34,296 bases of DNA from an uncultured Alphaproteobacteria bacterium (GTDB lineage Bacteria; Pseudomonadota; Alphaproteobacteria; Puniceispirillales; Puniceispirillaceae). This document shows positions 24,669 to 33,104 of the stretch, in pieces. The stretch spans positions 1-34,296 of the forward strand of contig CAJYBL010000003.1 in the NCBI GenBank assembly GCA_913064995.1, given 5' to 3'. The notes beneath the pieces were generated by a model that made no database searches, was not told the DNA's origin, and saw nothing but the letters and a program-made list of their open reading frames with translations. How positions within the stretch are numbered: the first letter of the stretch is position 1; every line of letters begins with the position of its first letter. The translations under genes and the position numbers were made by a program.

Positions 24669-26327
24669 ATGAGTGACATAATCAACTTTGAGACTAATCC
24701 GTCTCGATACCGTCACTGGCGCGTCGAATATGACGATGATGTGGCGCAGCTTTTCATGGATGTCGATGAAAATGGTGGTCTGTTTGACGGCTATGAGCTG
24801 AAATTAAACTCATATGATTTGGGTGTTGACATCGAACTAGCTGACATTGTTCAGCGTATGCGGTTTGAGCACCCAGAGGTTCGGGTTGTGGTTCTCAAGT
24901 CAGGTAAGGATAAAGTATTCTGTGCTGGGGCAAATATCCGGATGCTAGCTGGTGCAGCACACGCTCACAAAGTCAATTTCTGTAAATTTACTAATGAAAC
25001 ACGAAATGCAATTGAAAATGCTGAATTTGAGTCAGGCCAGAAATATGTTGCCGCAATCAAAGGGGCCTGTGCCGGCGGTGGTTTCGAACTCGCACTTGCC
25101 TGCAACCACATTATGCTTGTTGACGATGGTGCATCCACTGTAGCTCTACCTGAAGTTCCTTTACTGGCGGTGCTGCCGGGCACCGGCGGTCTAACACGCC
25201 TGACCGACAAACGGCAGGTCCGCAGGGATCTTTGCGATGTGTTCTGCGCGATGGAAGAAGGAGTGCGTGGCGCCAGAGCCCTTGACTGGCGCCTTGTTGA
25301 TGAAATTGTTAGCAATTCTAAATTCAATGATGTTGTTGACGAACGAGCAGCTAAATTTGCGTCTGAATTGGTTAAACCATCTCACGTCGGTATTGCGCTG
25401 ACGCCGCTTCAAAAAACTATTGCTGAGGAAGGCTCAGTTCATTATTCGACTCTTACAGTAGAGGTTGATCGAGTAGGCGGTACTGCAACACTGATGATAA
25501 ATGGTCCCGATACTGCGCCGCCTGCAAACATAGATGACTTTGTGAAGGCTGGCAGCGATTCCTACATGCTACGTCTAGCGCGGGAATTGGATGATGCCAT
25601 CTTACACTTGCGCATGAACGAGCGTGAGGCGGGCCTGTTGATTTTCCGCAGCCAGGGCAATCCGGCAACTCTCCTTGAGCATGAGGAACAACTTCATAAA
25701 AACTCTGGTCACTGGTTAGCCAACGAAGTGCTGTTATATTGGAAACGTATTCTGAAACGTGTCGATGTCACCTCACGCTCGATGGCTGCATTGGTTGAGC
25801 ACGGTTCGTGTTTCGCGGGACTTCTGGCCGAGCTGCTTTTTTCTGTGGATCGTACCTACATGATGGAAGGTGAATTCGAGGGCGACAACCGTCACATCGC
25901 TTCCATAACCTTGTCATCGTCAAATCTGGGCACGATGCCGATGGCCAACGGGTTAAGCCGTCTAGCAACGCGGTTTCTAGGCGAACCGGAAACACTCACT
26001 GCAGTGGAAACCTCCGTCGGCACCCCGCTGGACGCCAATGCTGCAAGTAACCACGGCCTTGTGACATTCACCTATGATGATGTGGACTGGGAAGATGAAG
26101 TGCGGATTTTCATCGAAGAGCGCACTAGCTTCTCACCGGACGCGATGACTGGCATGGAAGCAAATCTTCGCTTTGCTGGCCCAGAAACGATGGAAACACG
26201 TATCTTTGGCCGGCTGACCGCTTGGCAAAATTGGATTTTTCAACGGCCGAATGCGGCTGGGGAACAGGGAGCACTGCAGCGTTACGGCACAGGAGTGCGA
26301 GGCAAGTATAATATGGAGCGCGTTTAG
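24669..26327 (+). CDS. boxC: 2,3-epoxybenzoyl-CoA dihydrolase (benzoyl-CoA-dihydrodiol lyase)
   Basis: 552 residues, the normal BoxC length and about twice a simple crotonase. The N-terminus FETNPSRYRHWRVEYDDDVA is characteristic. The crotonase core has VLKSGKDKVFCAGANIRML (near 75-95) and IKGACAGGGFELALACNH (near 130-150), and a second crotonase-like half follows. BoxC opens 2,3-epoxybenzoyl-CoA with two waters, giving 3,4-dehydroadipyl-CoA semialdehyde and formate, without using O2. A strong AGGAGAG eight bases before ATG sets the start. It is the first gene of the box operon; boxB follows after 61 bases, a gap holding the 12-base palindrome GATAACGTTATC (26359-26370). Confidence 0.94.
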   Translation: MSDIINFETNPSRYRHWRVEYDDDVAQLFMDVDENGGLFDGYELKLNSYDLGVDIELADIVQRMRFEHPEVRVVVLKSGKDKVFCAGANIRMLAGAAHAHKVNFCKFTNETRNAIENAEFESGQKYVAAIKGACAGGGFELALACNHIMLVDDGASTVALPEVPLLAVLPGTGGLTRLTDKRQVRRDLCDVFCAMEEGVRGARALDWRLVDEIVSNSKFNDVVDERAAKFASELVKPSHVGIALTPLQKTIAEEGSVHYSTLTVEVDRVGGTATLMINGPDTAPPANIDDFVKAGSDSYMLRLARELDDAILHLRMNEREAGLLIFRSQGNPATLLEHEEQLHKNSGHWLANEVLLYWKRILKRVDVTSRSMAALVEHGSCFAGLLAELLFSVDRTYMMEGEFEGDNRHIASITLSSSNLGTMPMANGLSRLATRFLGEPETLTAVETSVGTPLDANAASNHGLVTFTYDDVDWEDEVRIFIEERTSFSPDAMTGMEANLRFAGPETMETRIFGRLTAWQNWIFQRPNAAGEQGALQRYGTGVRGKYNMERV

Positions 26328-26388
26328 CGGCAGCGTAGTCACTGGATGCAGTAACACCGATAACGTTATCAGATAAGGACTTTGGGCC

Positions 26389-27840
26389 ATGCAAAATGTA
26401 ATGAGTGTTAGCTACGACACAAAAATACCCAACAATGTCAATCTATCCTCTGACCGGCGGGTATTGAAGGCGCTTGAGAAATGGCACCCAGGATATATTG
26501 ATTGGTGGTCTCGGTTGATTCCAAAACAGTTCCAGGACGCAAATGTATATCTGCGCACTGCCGTAGGCGTTGAGACTGGTGGGTGGGCAAAGTTTGATTA
26601 CGTGAAGATGCCCGAATACAGATGGGGTATTCTTCTTGCGCCTCAAGTTGAGGATAGACAAATTGCTTTTGGCGAGCATTCTGGTGAGAAGGCTTGGCAG
26701 GAAGTGCCAGGCGAATACCGCGCTATGTTGCGCCGCTTGATTGTCATTCAGGGTGATACCGAGCCCGGCTCGGTTGAACAGCAACGTTTTCTTGGGCTGA
26801 CCGCGCCGTCTCTTTATGATATGCGCAACCTGTTTCAGGTAAATGTCGAGGAAGGCCGTCACCTTTGGGCAATGGTCTACCTCTTGCAGAAATACTTTGG
26901 CGCAGACGGACGTGAGGAAGCAGACATGCTGCTTCGCCGCAGTTCGGGTTCGGACGATGCGCCGCGTATGCTTGGTGCGTTTAACGAAGAGACGCCAGAC
27001 TGGCTATCATTCTTCATGTTTACTTACTTCACTGACCGTGATGGCAAGATGCAGTTGGAAAGCCTGGCCCAGTCCGGGTTTGATCCGCTTAGCCGAACAT
27101 GCCGCTTCATGTTGACCGAAGAAGCACATCACATGTTTGTGGGCGAAACTGGCGTTGGCCGTACCATTCAAGCAACTGCCGAGGCGATGAACAAGGTTGG
27201 CATCACCGACCCATATGACATTAATGCTATTCGGGATCTTGGGGTAATTGATCTGCCGACCATCCAGAAAAAACTAAACCTGCATTATTCGCTGTCGCTT
27301 GACCTGTTCGGTCAAGAAGTATCGACCAACGCGGCAAACGCGTTTAATGCCGGTATTAAGGGCCGTTATATGGAGCACCGCCTGGCAGATGATCACAAGC
27401 TGTCAAACGACACCTATGACGTGAAGGTGGTCAGGGACAATCAGATCATTACCGAACAGATGCCTGCGCTCAACGCCATCAACATGCGCCTGCGTGATGA
27501 CTATGTGAATGATGCATCGGGTGGCCTGAACCGGTGGAACAGAACACTAAAGCGCGCCAACATTGATTTTACATTCACCTTGCCGCATGAAGGGTTCAAC
27601 CGCAGCATCGGCGTGTTCTCGGCAGTGAGTATCAACCCGCAGGGCGACATCATTTCAGCTGATGAATGGGCATCACAAGCCAGCAGCTGGCTACCAAGTA
27701 CATCTGATGCTGCGTTCATTCAGTCGCTTATGAAGCCTTGCTTTGAGGCTGGTCAATATGCGAGTTGGATTGCCCCTCCCAAGGTTGGTATCAATAACCA
27801 ACCGGGTGATTTTGAGTATGTGCAGCTTCACATGGCTTAA
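26389..27840 (+). CDS. boxB: Benzoyl-CoA 2,3-epoxidase, diiron oxygenase component
   Basis: 483 residues, typical of BoxB. KIPNNVNLSSDRRVLKALEK opens the protein as in other BoxBs. The ferritin-like four-helix core carries Glu125, Glu155 and His158 in EEGRH, Asp216, and Glu245 with His248 in EEAHH, consistent with the six diiron ligands I recall for BoxB. It uses O2 and two electrons to epoxidise the ring of benzoyl-CoA. Electrons normally come from BoxA, which is not encoded nearby; a flavodoxin gene follows instead. ATG 26389 has AAGGA (26374-26378) upstream; ATG 26401 is a possible but worse start. Confidence 0.95.
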   Translation: MQNVMSVSYDTKIPNNVNLSSDRRVLKALEKWHPGYIDWWSRLIPKQFQDANVYLRTAVGVETGGWAKFDYVKMPEYRWGILLAPQVEDRQIAFGEHSGEKAWQEVPGEYRAMLRRLIVIQGDTEPGSVEQQRFLGLTAPSLYDMRNLFQVNVEEGRHLWAMVYLLQKYFGADGREEADMLLRRSSGSDDAPRMLGAFNEETPDWLSFFMFTYFTDRDGKMQLESLAQSGFDPLSRTCRFMLTEEAHHMFVGETGVGRTIQATAEAMNKVGITDPYDINAIRDLGVIDLPTIQKKLNLHYSLSLDLFGQEVSTNAANAFNAGIKGRYMEHRLADDHKLSNDTYDVKVVRDNQIITEQMPALNAINMRLRDDYVNDASGGLNRWNRTLKRANIDFTFTLPHEGFNRSIGVFSAVSINPQGDIISADEWASQASSWLPSTSDAAFIQSLMKPCFEAGQYASWIAPPKVGINNQPGDFEYVQLHMA

Positions 27841-27841
27841 G

Positions 27842-27929
27842 CACTTGATGATGTGTTCGTTCCAATGCCTGCCAAACCTTGCTCTCACCTTAAAATTAGG
27901 ATGAAAATAAACCCACAAGTGTAAGGTGA
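27842..27929 (+). repeat. Interleaved inverted repeats between boxB and the flavodoxin gene
   Basis: CACTTG (27842-27847) pairs with CAAGTG (27916-27921), and TCACCTTA (27885-27892) pairs with TAAGGTGA (27922-27929). The two pairings cross, so as RNA they could form a pseudoknot-like fold or two alternative hairpins. The last arm ends two bases before the flavodoxin ribosome site GGGAGA (27932-27937). There is no T-run, so a simple terminator is unlikely. Confidence 0.4.
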
Positions 27930-27942
27930 TCGGGAGAAATAA

Positions 27943-28407
27943 ATGAAGATCAATATTGTTTATGCAACGATCCTAGGCACCTCGCAAATGGTAGCCGAAG
28001 AACTGGATGACGCATTGTCAGACAAATATGAAATTGATGTACAGGACATTTTGCAAATCAGTCCGGCCGAGCTTAGTGGTGACGCATTTTATGTATTCAT
28101 CTCCTCCACAACTGGTCATGGCGATATGCCTGATTCAGCATATGATTTTGTTGCTGCAATAAACGAAACAAAGGCCAATCTCTCAAAAATCAATTTTGCA
28201 ATTTTTGGACTTGGTGATCAGGGATATGCCGACACCTTCAATATGGGCAGCGAAAAACTGGCCGATTTGTTAAAAGGCGCAGGTGCTAAGCAAATTGGCG
28301 AACGTGGATTGTTTGATGCCTCAACTCTCGATATGCCAGAAGACATCGCCATTCCATGGCTAAAGGATATTCTTGCTGAAATGTCAGAACTTGCTGAAGT
28401 GGGATAG
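27943..28407 (+). CDS. Flavodoxin / MioC-like protein, candidate electron donor to BoxB
   Basis: 154 residues, a single flavodoxin domain. The FMN phosphate loop is VYATILGTSQMVAEEL (5-20), the 50s loop is SSTTGHGDMPDSAYDF, and the 90s loop is FGLGDQGYADTFNMG. It resembles MioC and the flavodoxin domain of sulfite reductases. Flavodoxins carry one electron at a time from a reductase to an oxygenase or reductase. The position directly after boxB, where the genes for the usual FAD/iron-sulfur BoxA would help, suggests it feeds BoxB; this is inference. The start is supported by GGGAGA five bases before ATG. No NAD(P)H:flavodoxin reductase gene lies in the window. Confidence 0.88.
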   Translation: MKINIVYATILGTSQMVAEELDDALSDKYEIDVQDILQISPAELSGDAFYVFISSTTGHGDMPDSAYDFVAAINETKANLSKINFAIFGLGDQGYADTFNMGSEKLADLLKGAGAKQIGERGLFDASTLDMPEDIAIPWLKDILAEMSELAEVG

Positions 28408-28412
28408 GTACG

Positions 28413-29204
28413 GTGCGAGCGACTGTGCAGCCGGATAAAGCCAACCCAGAACTTGCCGAACTATCACTGCGTATTGGGGGTTACGTGCGCACATTGCGCC
28501 AAGCCCGAGGCATGTCCCGACGCATGCTAAGCAAAATTTCCGGCGTTTCTGAACGGTACCTAGCGCAACTAGAGACCGGTAACGGTAATGTTACCGTTGG
28601 CATACTTCATCGCCTTTCCCTTGTATTCGGCTGTGCCGTGGAGGATCTGGTTGCAGGTGGCGCGAAGCCAAATTTAAAAAAGGGAAATCGCCTGGCGCTT
28701 ATGGGGGTTCGAGGCGGAGGCAAGACAACACTTGGCACGGCGATTTCTGTCAAACACGACGTACCCTTTATCGAAATTTCCAAACAGGTCAGAGCCGTCA
28801 GTGGGATGGATGTCGGCGAAGTGATTTCTCTATACGGTCAAGAAGGTTTTCGCCGGTATGAGGAAGAGGCCATTGCCAGCATCATAGAAAACTATGACAA
28901 AGTGGTTATCGCAATTGGTGGCGGTATAGTGGAAACAAGGGAAAATTATAATCTTTTGTTGCATCATTTTCATACTGTATGGATAAAGGCGAGCGCCGCG
29001 GAACATATCGGGCGTGTTCGCGCCCAAGGTGATGAACGCCCGATGGCAGGGTTTGCCGCAGCAGAGGAACATTTGGCCAATATGCTCTCGCAGCGTAAAG
29101 CCGAATTCAACCGTGCTGATCTCGTTATAGATACCGGCGGAGTTCCTATTGACTACTCTGTTGCGAAATTAACGGAGTTAATAAGTAGCAACGCTATCTT
29201 GTAA
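28413..29204 (+). CDS. boxR: Benzoyl-CoA-responsive regulator BoxR/BzdR, XRE domain fused to shikimate-kinase-like domain
   Basis: 263 residues from a GTG start five bases after the flavodoxin stop. The N-terminal helix-turn-helix (about 20-80) contains RQARGMSRRMLSKISGVSE followed by RYLAQLETGNGNVT. After a short linker comes a shikimate-kinase-like domain: Walker A GVRGGGKTT with Lys104, GQEGFRRYEEEA, AIGGGIVE and the lid-like GDERPM. In the known family this second domain binds benzoyl-CoA and releases the repressor from its operators. It probably represses the boxC promoter and possibly the ligase promoter. An internal dyad AACGGTAA-tg-TTACCGTT (28581-28598) lies in the DNA-binding-domain coding region. 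Confidence 0.9.
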   Translation: MRATVQPDKANPELAELSLRIGGYVRTLRQARGMSRRMLSKISGVSERYLAQLETGNGNVTVGILHRLSLVFGCAVEDLVAGGAKPNLKKGNRLALMGVRGGGKTTLGTAISVKHDVPFIEISKQVRAVSGMDVGEVISLYGQEGFRRYEEEAIASIIENYDKVVIAIGGGIVETRENYNLLLHHFHTVWIKASAAEHIGRVRAQGDERPMAGFAAAEEHLANMLSQRKAEFNRADLVIDTGGVPIDYSVAKLTELISSNAIL

Positions 29205-29273
29205 TTATTGTTCGCGGCTAGCGTACAAATCTTTTTATATGCAATGTTTATGAACCTGACTTTGGAGATCTGA

Positions 29274-31373
29274 ATGGCTGTCACATTGCATAAACAAGCA
29301 AATTGCGGCTTTGTCATGCTAAATAGCCCACCGGTTAACGCAATCAATCAAAAAATGCGAGAAGACCTTATCGATGCGGTGACTTGGGCTGAGAGTGAAG
29401 GGCTAGAGCGAGTAATCTTATCCGGTATGGGTCGGAGTTTTGCCGCTGGTGCCGATACAAAAGAATTCGATCACCCTGCCATTTCGCCTCACCTTCCCGA
29501 TGTTGTAAACCGGATTGAGACAAGCACTGTTCCATGGATTGCAGCTATTCATGGAACCGCGCTTGGCGGCGGCGGCGAATTAGCGCTTGGATGCCAGTAC
29601 CGTATCGCCCGAGCCGATGCCACGATCGGGTTTCCTGAAGTGATTCTTGGCCTTGTACCTGGCGCCGGCGCAACGCAGCGTTTGCCACGCTTGGTCGGGC
29701 TTGCCGAAGCACTAAAGTTAATCCCAACAGGAAAAACCATTTCTGGCAAGGCAGCTATGGCCATTGGATTGGTTAATGCGATTGATGATGATCCGGTTGC
29801 TGCAGCAAAGCTGATCGATCAGAAGATATTAAGTGAAGCGGTTCCGTTAAGCCTGATGAAGGCAGGAACAGATAAGACGGTAAGTTATGACACCGCCCGA
29901 CAACTTGCCATTAGAAGAATGCGCGGTCAAGAAGCACCTTTAACGGCGATTTCATTACTGGAGACGGCGCAAACAGCTACCTTTGACGATGGCATGCAAA
30001 AAGAACGCAACGCGTTTCTTGCCTTGAGGGCATCACCCCAAGCCCGCGCCCTTCGACATATCTTTTTTGCCGAGCGCGCTGCCAAAAAGCCGCCAAAAGC
30101 CATTGAAACGCAAAAACCCACACTAAAGCCGCTGAACCATGTGATTGTTATAGGTGGCGGCACAATGGGAAGTGGCATAGCTTATGCGTTTTTGAATGCC
30201 AACATCAGAGTAACAATCCTGGAGTCTGATGATGCCGGCATGCAGCGGGCAAACACCGCCATTGACACAATCATATCCGCCAGCCTCGCCTCTGGCCATA
30301 TTGATCAGCAAGCTGCCACCGATCGGCGCAATCTTTTGAAAGTGATGATGGCCCAGCCCGATTCCGATGCGGGAAAGCGGCGTAATGACGATCTAACTAA
30401 TGTTGACCTTGTGATTGAGGCCGTTTTTGAGGACCTTGCGATCAAGAAAGAAATTCTACAAGCCATAGAACCCGCTCTTGACCCTAATGCTATTATAGCC
30501 ACCAACACATCTTATCTTGATGTAAATAAACTTGCCGCATGCCTCGATAATCCATCACGGTTTGTCGGACTACATTTCTTTGCCCCAGCGCATATTATGA
30601 AGCTTCTTGAAATTGTTAAAGGTAGCGAAACATCACCAGTGGCATTAGCAATGGGATATGCTGTTGCAAAATCACTCGGCAAGATGCCAGTGGTGGCTGG
30701 GGTATGCGATGGTTTTATCGGAAACCGCATTCTTGCAGCACTTCGCGAAGCCGCCGACGCAACTTTAATGGATGGCAGCACACCTGCCGAAATTGATAGG
30801 GCTATGGTTGGTTTTGGCTATGCGATGGGACCTTATGAAACACAGGACCTTTCTGGCCTTGACATTGCCCATGCAAATCGGCGGCGCCTTGACCCAAGCC
30901 GCGATCCGTCCCGCCGTTATATTCCTATTGCCGATTGCCTAGTCACGGAGAACCGGCTTGGGAAAAAAACTGGCGCCGGATGGTATCATTATCCAGATGA
31001 AAACAAAACTGTTGACCCAACTGTTGAAGATATTATCCGCCGCGAAGCAGAGGCCGCAAACATCAAACGTCGTCACTTCAGTTCAGATGAGATCCAGCAA
31101 CGTTTACTACTAGCCATGATTAACGAGGCTGCGAATATTCTGCATGAAGGCATTGCCACCTCCGCCGCAGATATTGATCTCGTGCTAGTTCACGGATACG
31201 GATTTCCCCGCTGGCGCGGCGGATTAATGCATTATGCCGACCAATTAGGCGCATCGCTTATTATGGCTGAACTAACTAAACTATGCGATGAAGACCCAAT
31301 ATTCTGGCAGCCCAGTCGGCTCATAGTTGATTGTGCAAAGACTAGACAAAATTTTGCATCATATAATAAATAA
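29274..31373 (+). CDS. Bifunctional enoyl-CoA hydratase / 3-hydroxyacyl-CoA dehydrogenase (FadJ/FadB-like)
   Basis: 699 residues. The N-terminal crotonase domain (1-200) has SGMGRSFAAGADTKEF and HGTALGGGGELALGC. The NAD-binding dehydrogenase domain has VIGGGTMGSG from residue 294 and catalytic-type His434 in LHFFAPAH, and two C-terminal dehydrogenase lobes follow (RFVGLHFF.., then GFGYAMGPYETQDLSG and the final LVHGYGFPRWRGG). It would hydrate 2,3-dehydroadipyl-CoA and oxidise 3-hydroxyadipyl-CoA to 3-oxoadipyl-CoA, the substrate of PcaF at 6466. It lies 69 bases after boxR on the same strand and is probably the last operon gene. General fatty-acid oxidation is the alternative role. Confidence 0.9.
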   Translation: MAVTLHKQANCGFVMLNSPPVNAINQKMREDLIDAVTWAESEGLERVILSGMGRSFAAGADTKEFDHPAISPHLPDVVNRIETSTVPWIAAIHGTALGGGGELALGCQYRIARADATIGFPEVILGLVPGAGATQRLPRLVGLAEALKLIPTGKTISGKAAMAIGLVNAIDDDPVAAAKLIDQKILSEAVPLSLMKAGTDKTVSYDTARQLAIRRMRGQEAPLTAISLLETAQTATFDDGMQKERNAFLALRASPQARALRHIFFAERAAKKPPKAIETQKPTLKPLNHVIVIGGGTMGSGIAYAFLNANIRVTILESDDAGMQRANTAIDTIISASLASGHIDQQAATDRRNLLKVMMAQPDSDAGKRRNDDLTNVDLVIEAVFEDLAIKKEILQAIEPALDPNAIIATNTSYLDVNKLAACLDNPSRFVGLHFFAPAHIMKLLEIVKGSETSPVALAMGYAVAKSLGKMPVVAGVCDGFIGNRILAALREAADATLMDGSTPAEIDRAMVGFGYAMGPYETQDLSGLDIAHANRRRLDPSRDPSRRYIPIADCLVTENRLGKKTGAGWYHYPDENKTVDPTVEDIIRREAEAANIKRRHFSSDEIQQRLLLAMINEAANILHEGIATSAADIDLVLVHGYGFPRWRGGLMHYADQLGASLIMAELTKLCDEDPIFWQPSRLIVDCAKTRQNFASYNK

Positions 31374-31401
31374 TTCGGCAGCCAACTTATCGTTTAGTTA
31401 C

Positions 31402-33012
31402 TCATTTTGACACATCTTGCGGGTGAAAACTATCGCCGCTGACCCTATGCCAATAGGCGGCAAGGCGCGGATCATCAACCGGTTTGCCGTCGATTAACGC
31501 GTTAATTTCAACCCGCGGGTATATTTGGTCAGCAAGTAAAATTTTGCTTGCTGAAACTCTGCGTACAATATGACGTCGATTCAACTGACTTGGATGCTCC
31601 AAGCCTGCTGACTCAAGCATTTCCGCAACCGCCTCTACACTATTTTTATGAAAATTGAATACTCTCGTTGCCCGGTCTTCAACATCAATAACCCGGTACC
31701 TCTTAGGGTCCATTGTTGCGACTCCGCTTGGGCAACGGCTTGACGCACAGTCACGAGCCTGAATACACCCAACCGCAAACATAAATGGTCTTGCCATATT
31801 GCACCAGTCAGCTCCAAGCGCGCAGTGCCGCACAATATCATAGGCGCTTACAATTTTGGCCGAGGCAGCAATTCTTACACGGTCACGCAAACCAGCTCCA
31901 CGAAGACAATTATCAACAAAAATAATTGCATCACGTAGGGGTGAACCAATATTGTCTGTGAATTCGACTGGCGCCGCTCCCGTTCCACCCTCAGAACCGT
32001 CAACAGTAATAAAATCGATGACCACTCCGCCATCAACCATTGCCTTAACTATTGAGATAATTTCCCAAGGATGGCCAACACATAATTTTATACCAACCGG
32101 TTTGCCACCCGACAAATCGCGCAGATTTGCGGCAAAGGCCAATAATTCATTTGGCGTTGAAAACTCGCTGTGTCTAGATGGTGAGATCACATCTTGGTAA
32201 GCTGGCACACCTCTAGCCTCAGCAATTTCTGGCGTTACTTTCGGTGCCATTAGCATGCCGCCATGCCCAGGCTTTGCACCTTGGCTTAGCTTTATCTCAA
32301 TCATTTTTACTTGATCCAGTGAAGCTTTTTCTTTGAATTTCACTGGGTCAAATCGTCCATCTTCTGTTCGACAACCAAAATAACCTGTTGAAATTTGCCA
32401 AATTGTATCACCGCCACCAGCCTCATGATATTTTGATAGGGAACCCTCCCCGGTATTATGAGCAAAACCACCAAGCTTTGCGCCTGCCGAAAGTGATTGA
32501 ATAGCGGGTGGGGACAACGCACCAAAACTAGTGCCAGAAATGTTTAGTACCGAAGCGTCATAGGCATTATCACCTTTACCAACACGAATCCGAAAATCCT
32601 TCGATTCAATATGTGATGGGACCAAAGAATGGTTTAGCCAGTTATAGTTCTCAGCATACATATTCTGATCAGAGCCAAATGGCCGGGTAGCCATTATGCC
32701 CTTTGCTCGTTGGTAAACCATGGAGCGTTGGTTCCTCGAATAGGGAAGTTCGTCAGTGTCAGATTCCCAAAAGTACTGACGCAACTCTGGACGAATTGAC
32801 TCAAAAATAAATCTGAACCTGCCGATTAAGGGATAATTTCCGAGGACGGCTCGTTTTCTCTGCGTGTAATCTGAAATTCCTAGTAGCCCTAAAACCCCAA
32901 GAACGACAGCGGGAATTAAAAACACTTTATCAGCTAAACTAAGTGTAGCCAGCGCAACGGAACCTAATACCGAATATGTTACTATAGAAAATCGTCCAAA
33001 AAAGTAGTCCAT
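31402..33012 (-). CDS. FMN-binding glutamate synthase-family protein with membrane anchor
   Basis: 536 residues from ATG 33012, which has a GGGGTG site close upstream; an in-frame TTG at 33060 adds a Cys-rich stretch without support. Two hydrophobic segments at the N-terminus (about 8-55) predict a membrane hairpin. The rest is the GltB-type TIM barrel: IKLSQGAKPGHGGML, DGSEGGTGAAPVEF and the Cys-bearing ARDCASSRCPSGVA that in glutamate synthases holds a 3Fe-4S cluster. There is no glutamine amidotransferase domain, so it is not a complete glutamate synthase. The physiological reaction of these stand-alone proteins is unknown to me. It converges with the fused dehydrogenase gene, 28 bases apart. 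Confidence 0.85.
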   Translation of the reverse strand: MDYFFGRFSIVTYSVLGSVALATLSLADKVFLIPAVVLGVLGLLGISDYTQRKRAVLGNYPLIGRFRFIFESIRPELRQYFWESDTDELPYSRNQRSMVYQRAKGIMATRPFGSDQNMYAENYNWLNHSLVPSHIESKDFRIRVGKGDNAYDASVLNISGTSFGALSPPAIQSLSAGAKLGGFAHNTGEGSLSKYHEAGGGDTIWQISTGYFGCRTEDGRFDPVKFKEKASLDQVKMIEIKLSQGAKPGHGGMLMAPKVTPEIAEARGVPAYQDVISPSRHSEFSTPNELLAFAANLRDLSGGKPVGIKLCVGHPWEIISIVKAMVDGGVVIDFITVDGSEGGTGAAPVEFTDNIGSPLRDAIIFVDNCLRGAGLRDRVRIAASAKIVSAYDIVRHCALGADWCNMARPFMFAVGCIQARDCASSRCPSGVATMDPKRYRVIDVEDRATRVFNFHKNSVEAVAEMLESAGLEHPSQLNRRHIVRRVSASKILLADQIYPRVEINALIDGKPVDDPRLAAYWHRVSGDSFHPQDVSK

Positions 33013-33104
33013 GATCACCCCACACCCATAACCTAACTCATACGAGCAAAAGTGACACAAATATGCAAGGGTGGCGGTAACATGAATTTAGAGCTGCATA
33101 TTTA

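Noticed and set aside
26443-26862. 139-residue minus-strand frame opposite boxB
   Set aside because: Its opposite strand encodes conserved BoxB sequence including diiron ligands; composition is typical of a shadow frame.
28581-28598. Interrupted palindrome AACGGTAA-tg-TTACCGTT in boxR
   Set aside because: Eight-base arms with a short spacer are expected about this often by chance in a window this size, and it lies in conserved coding sequence.
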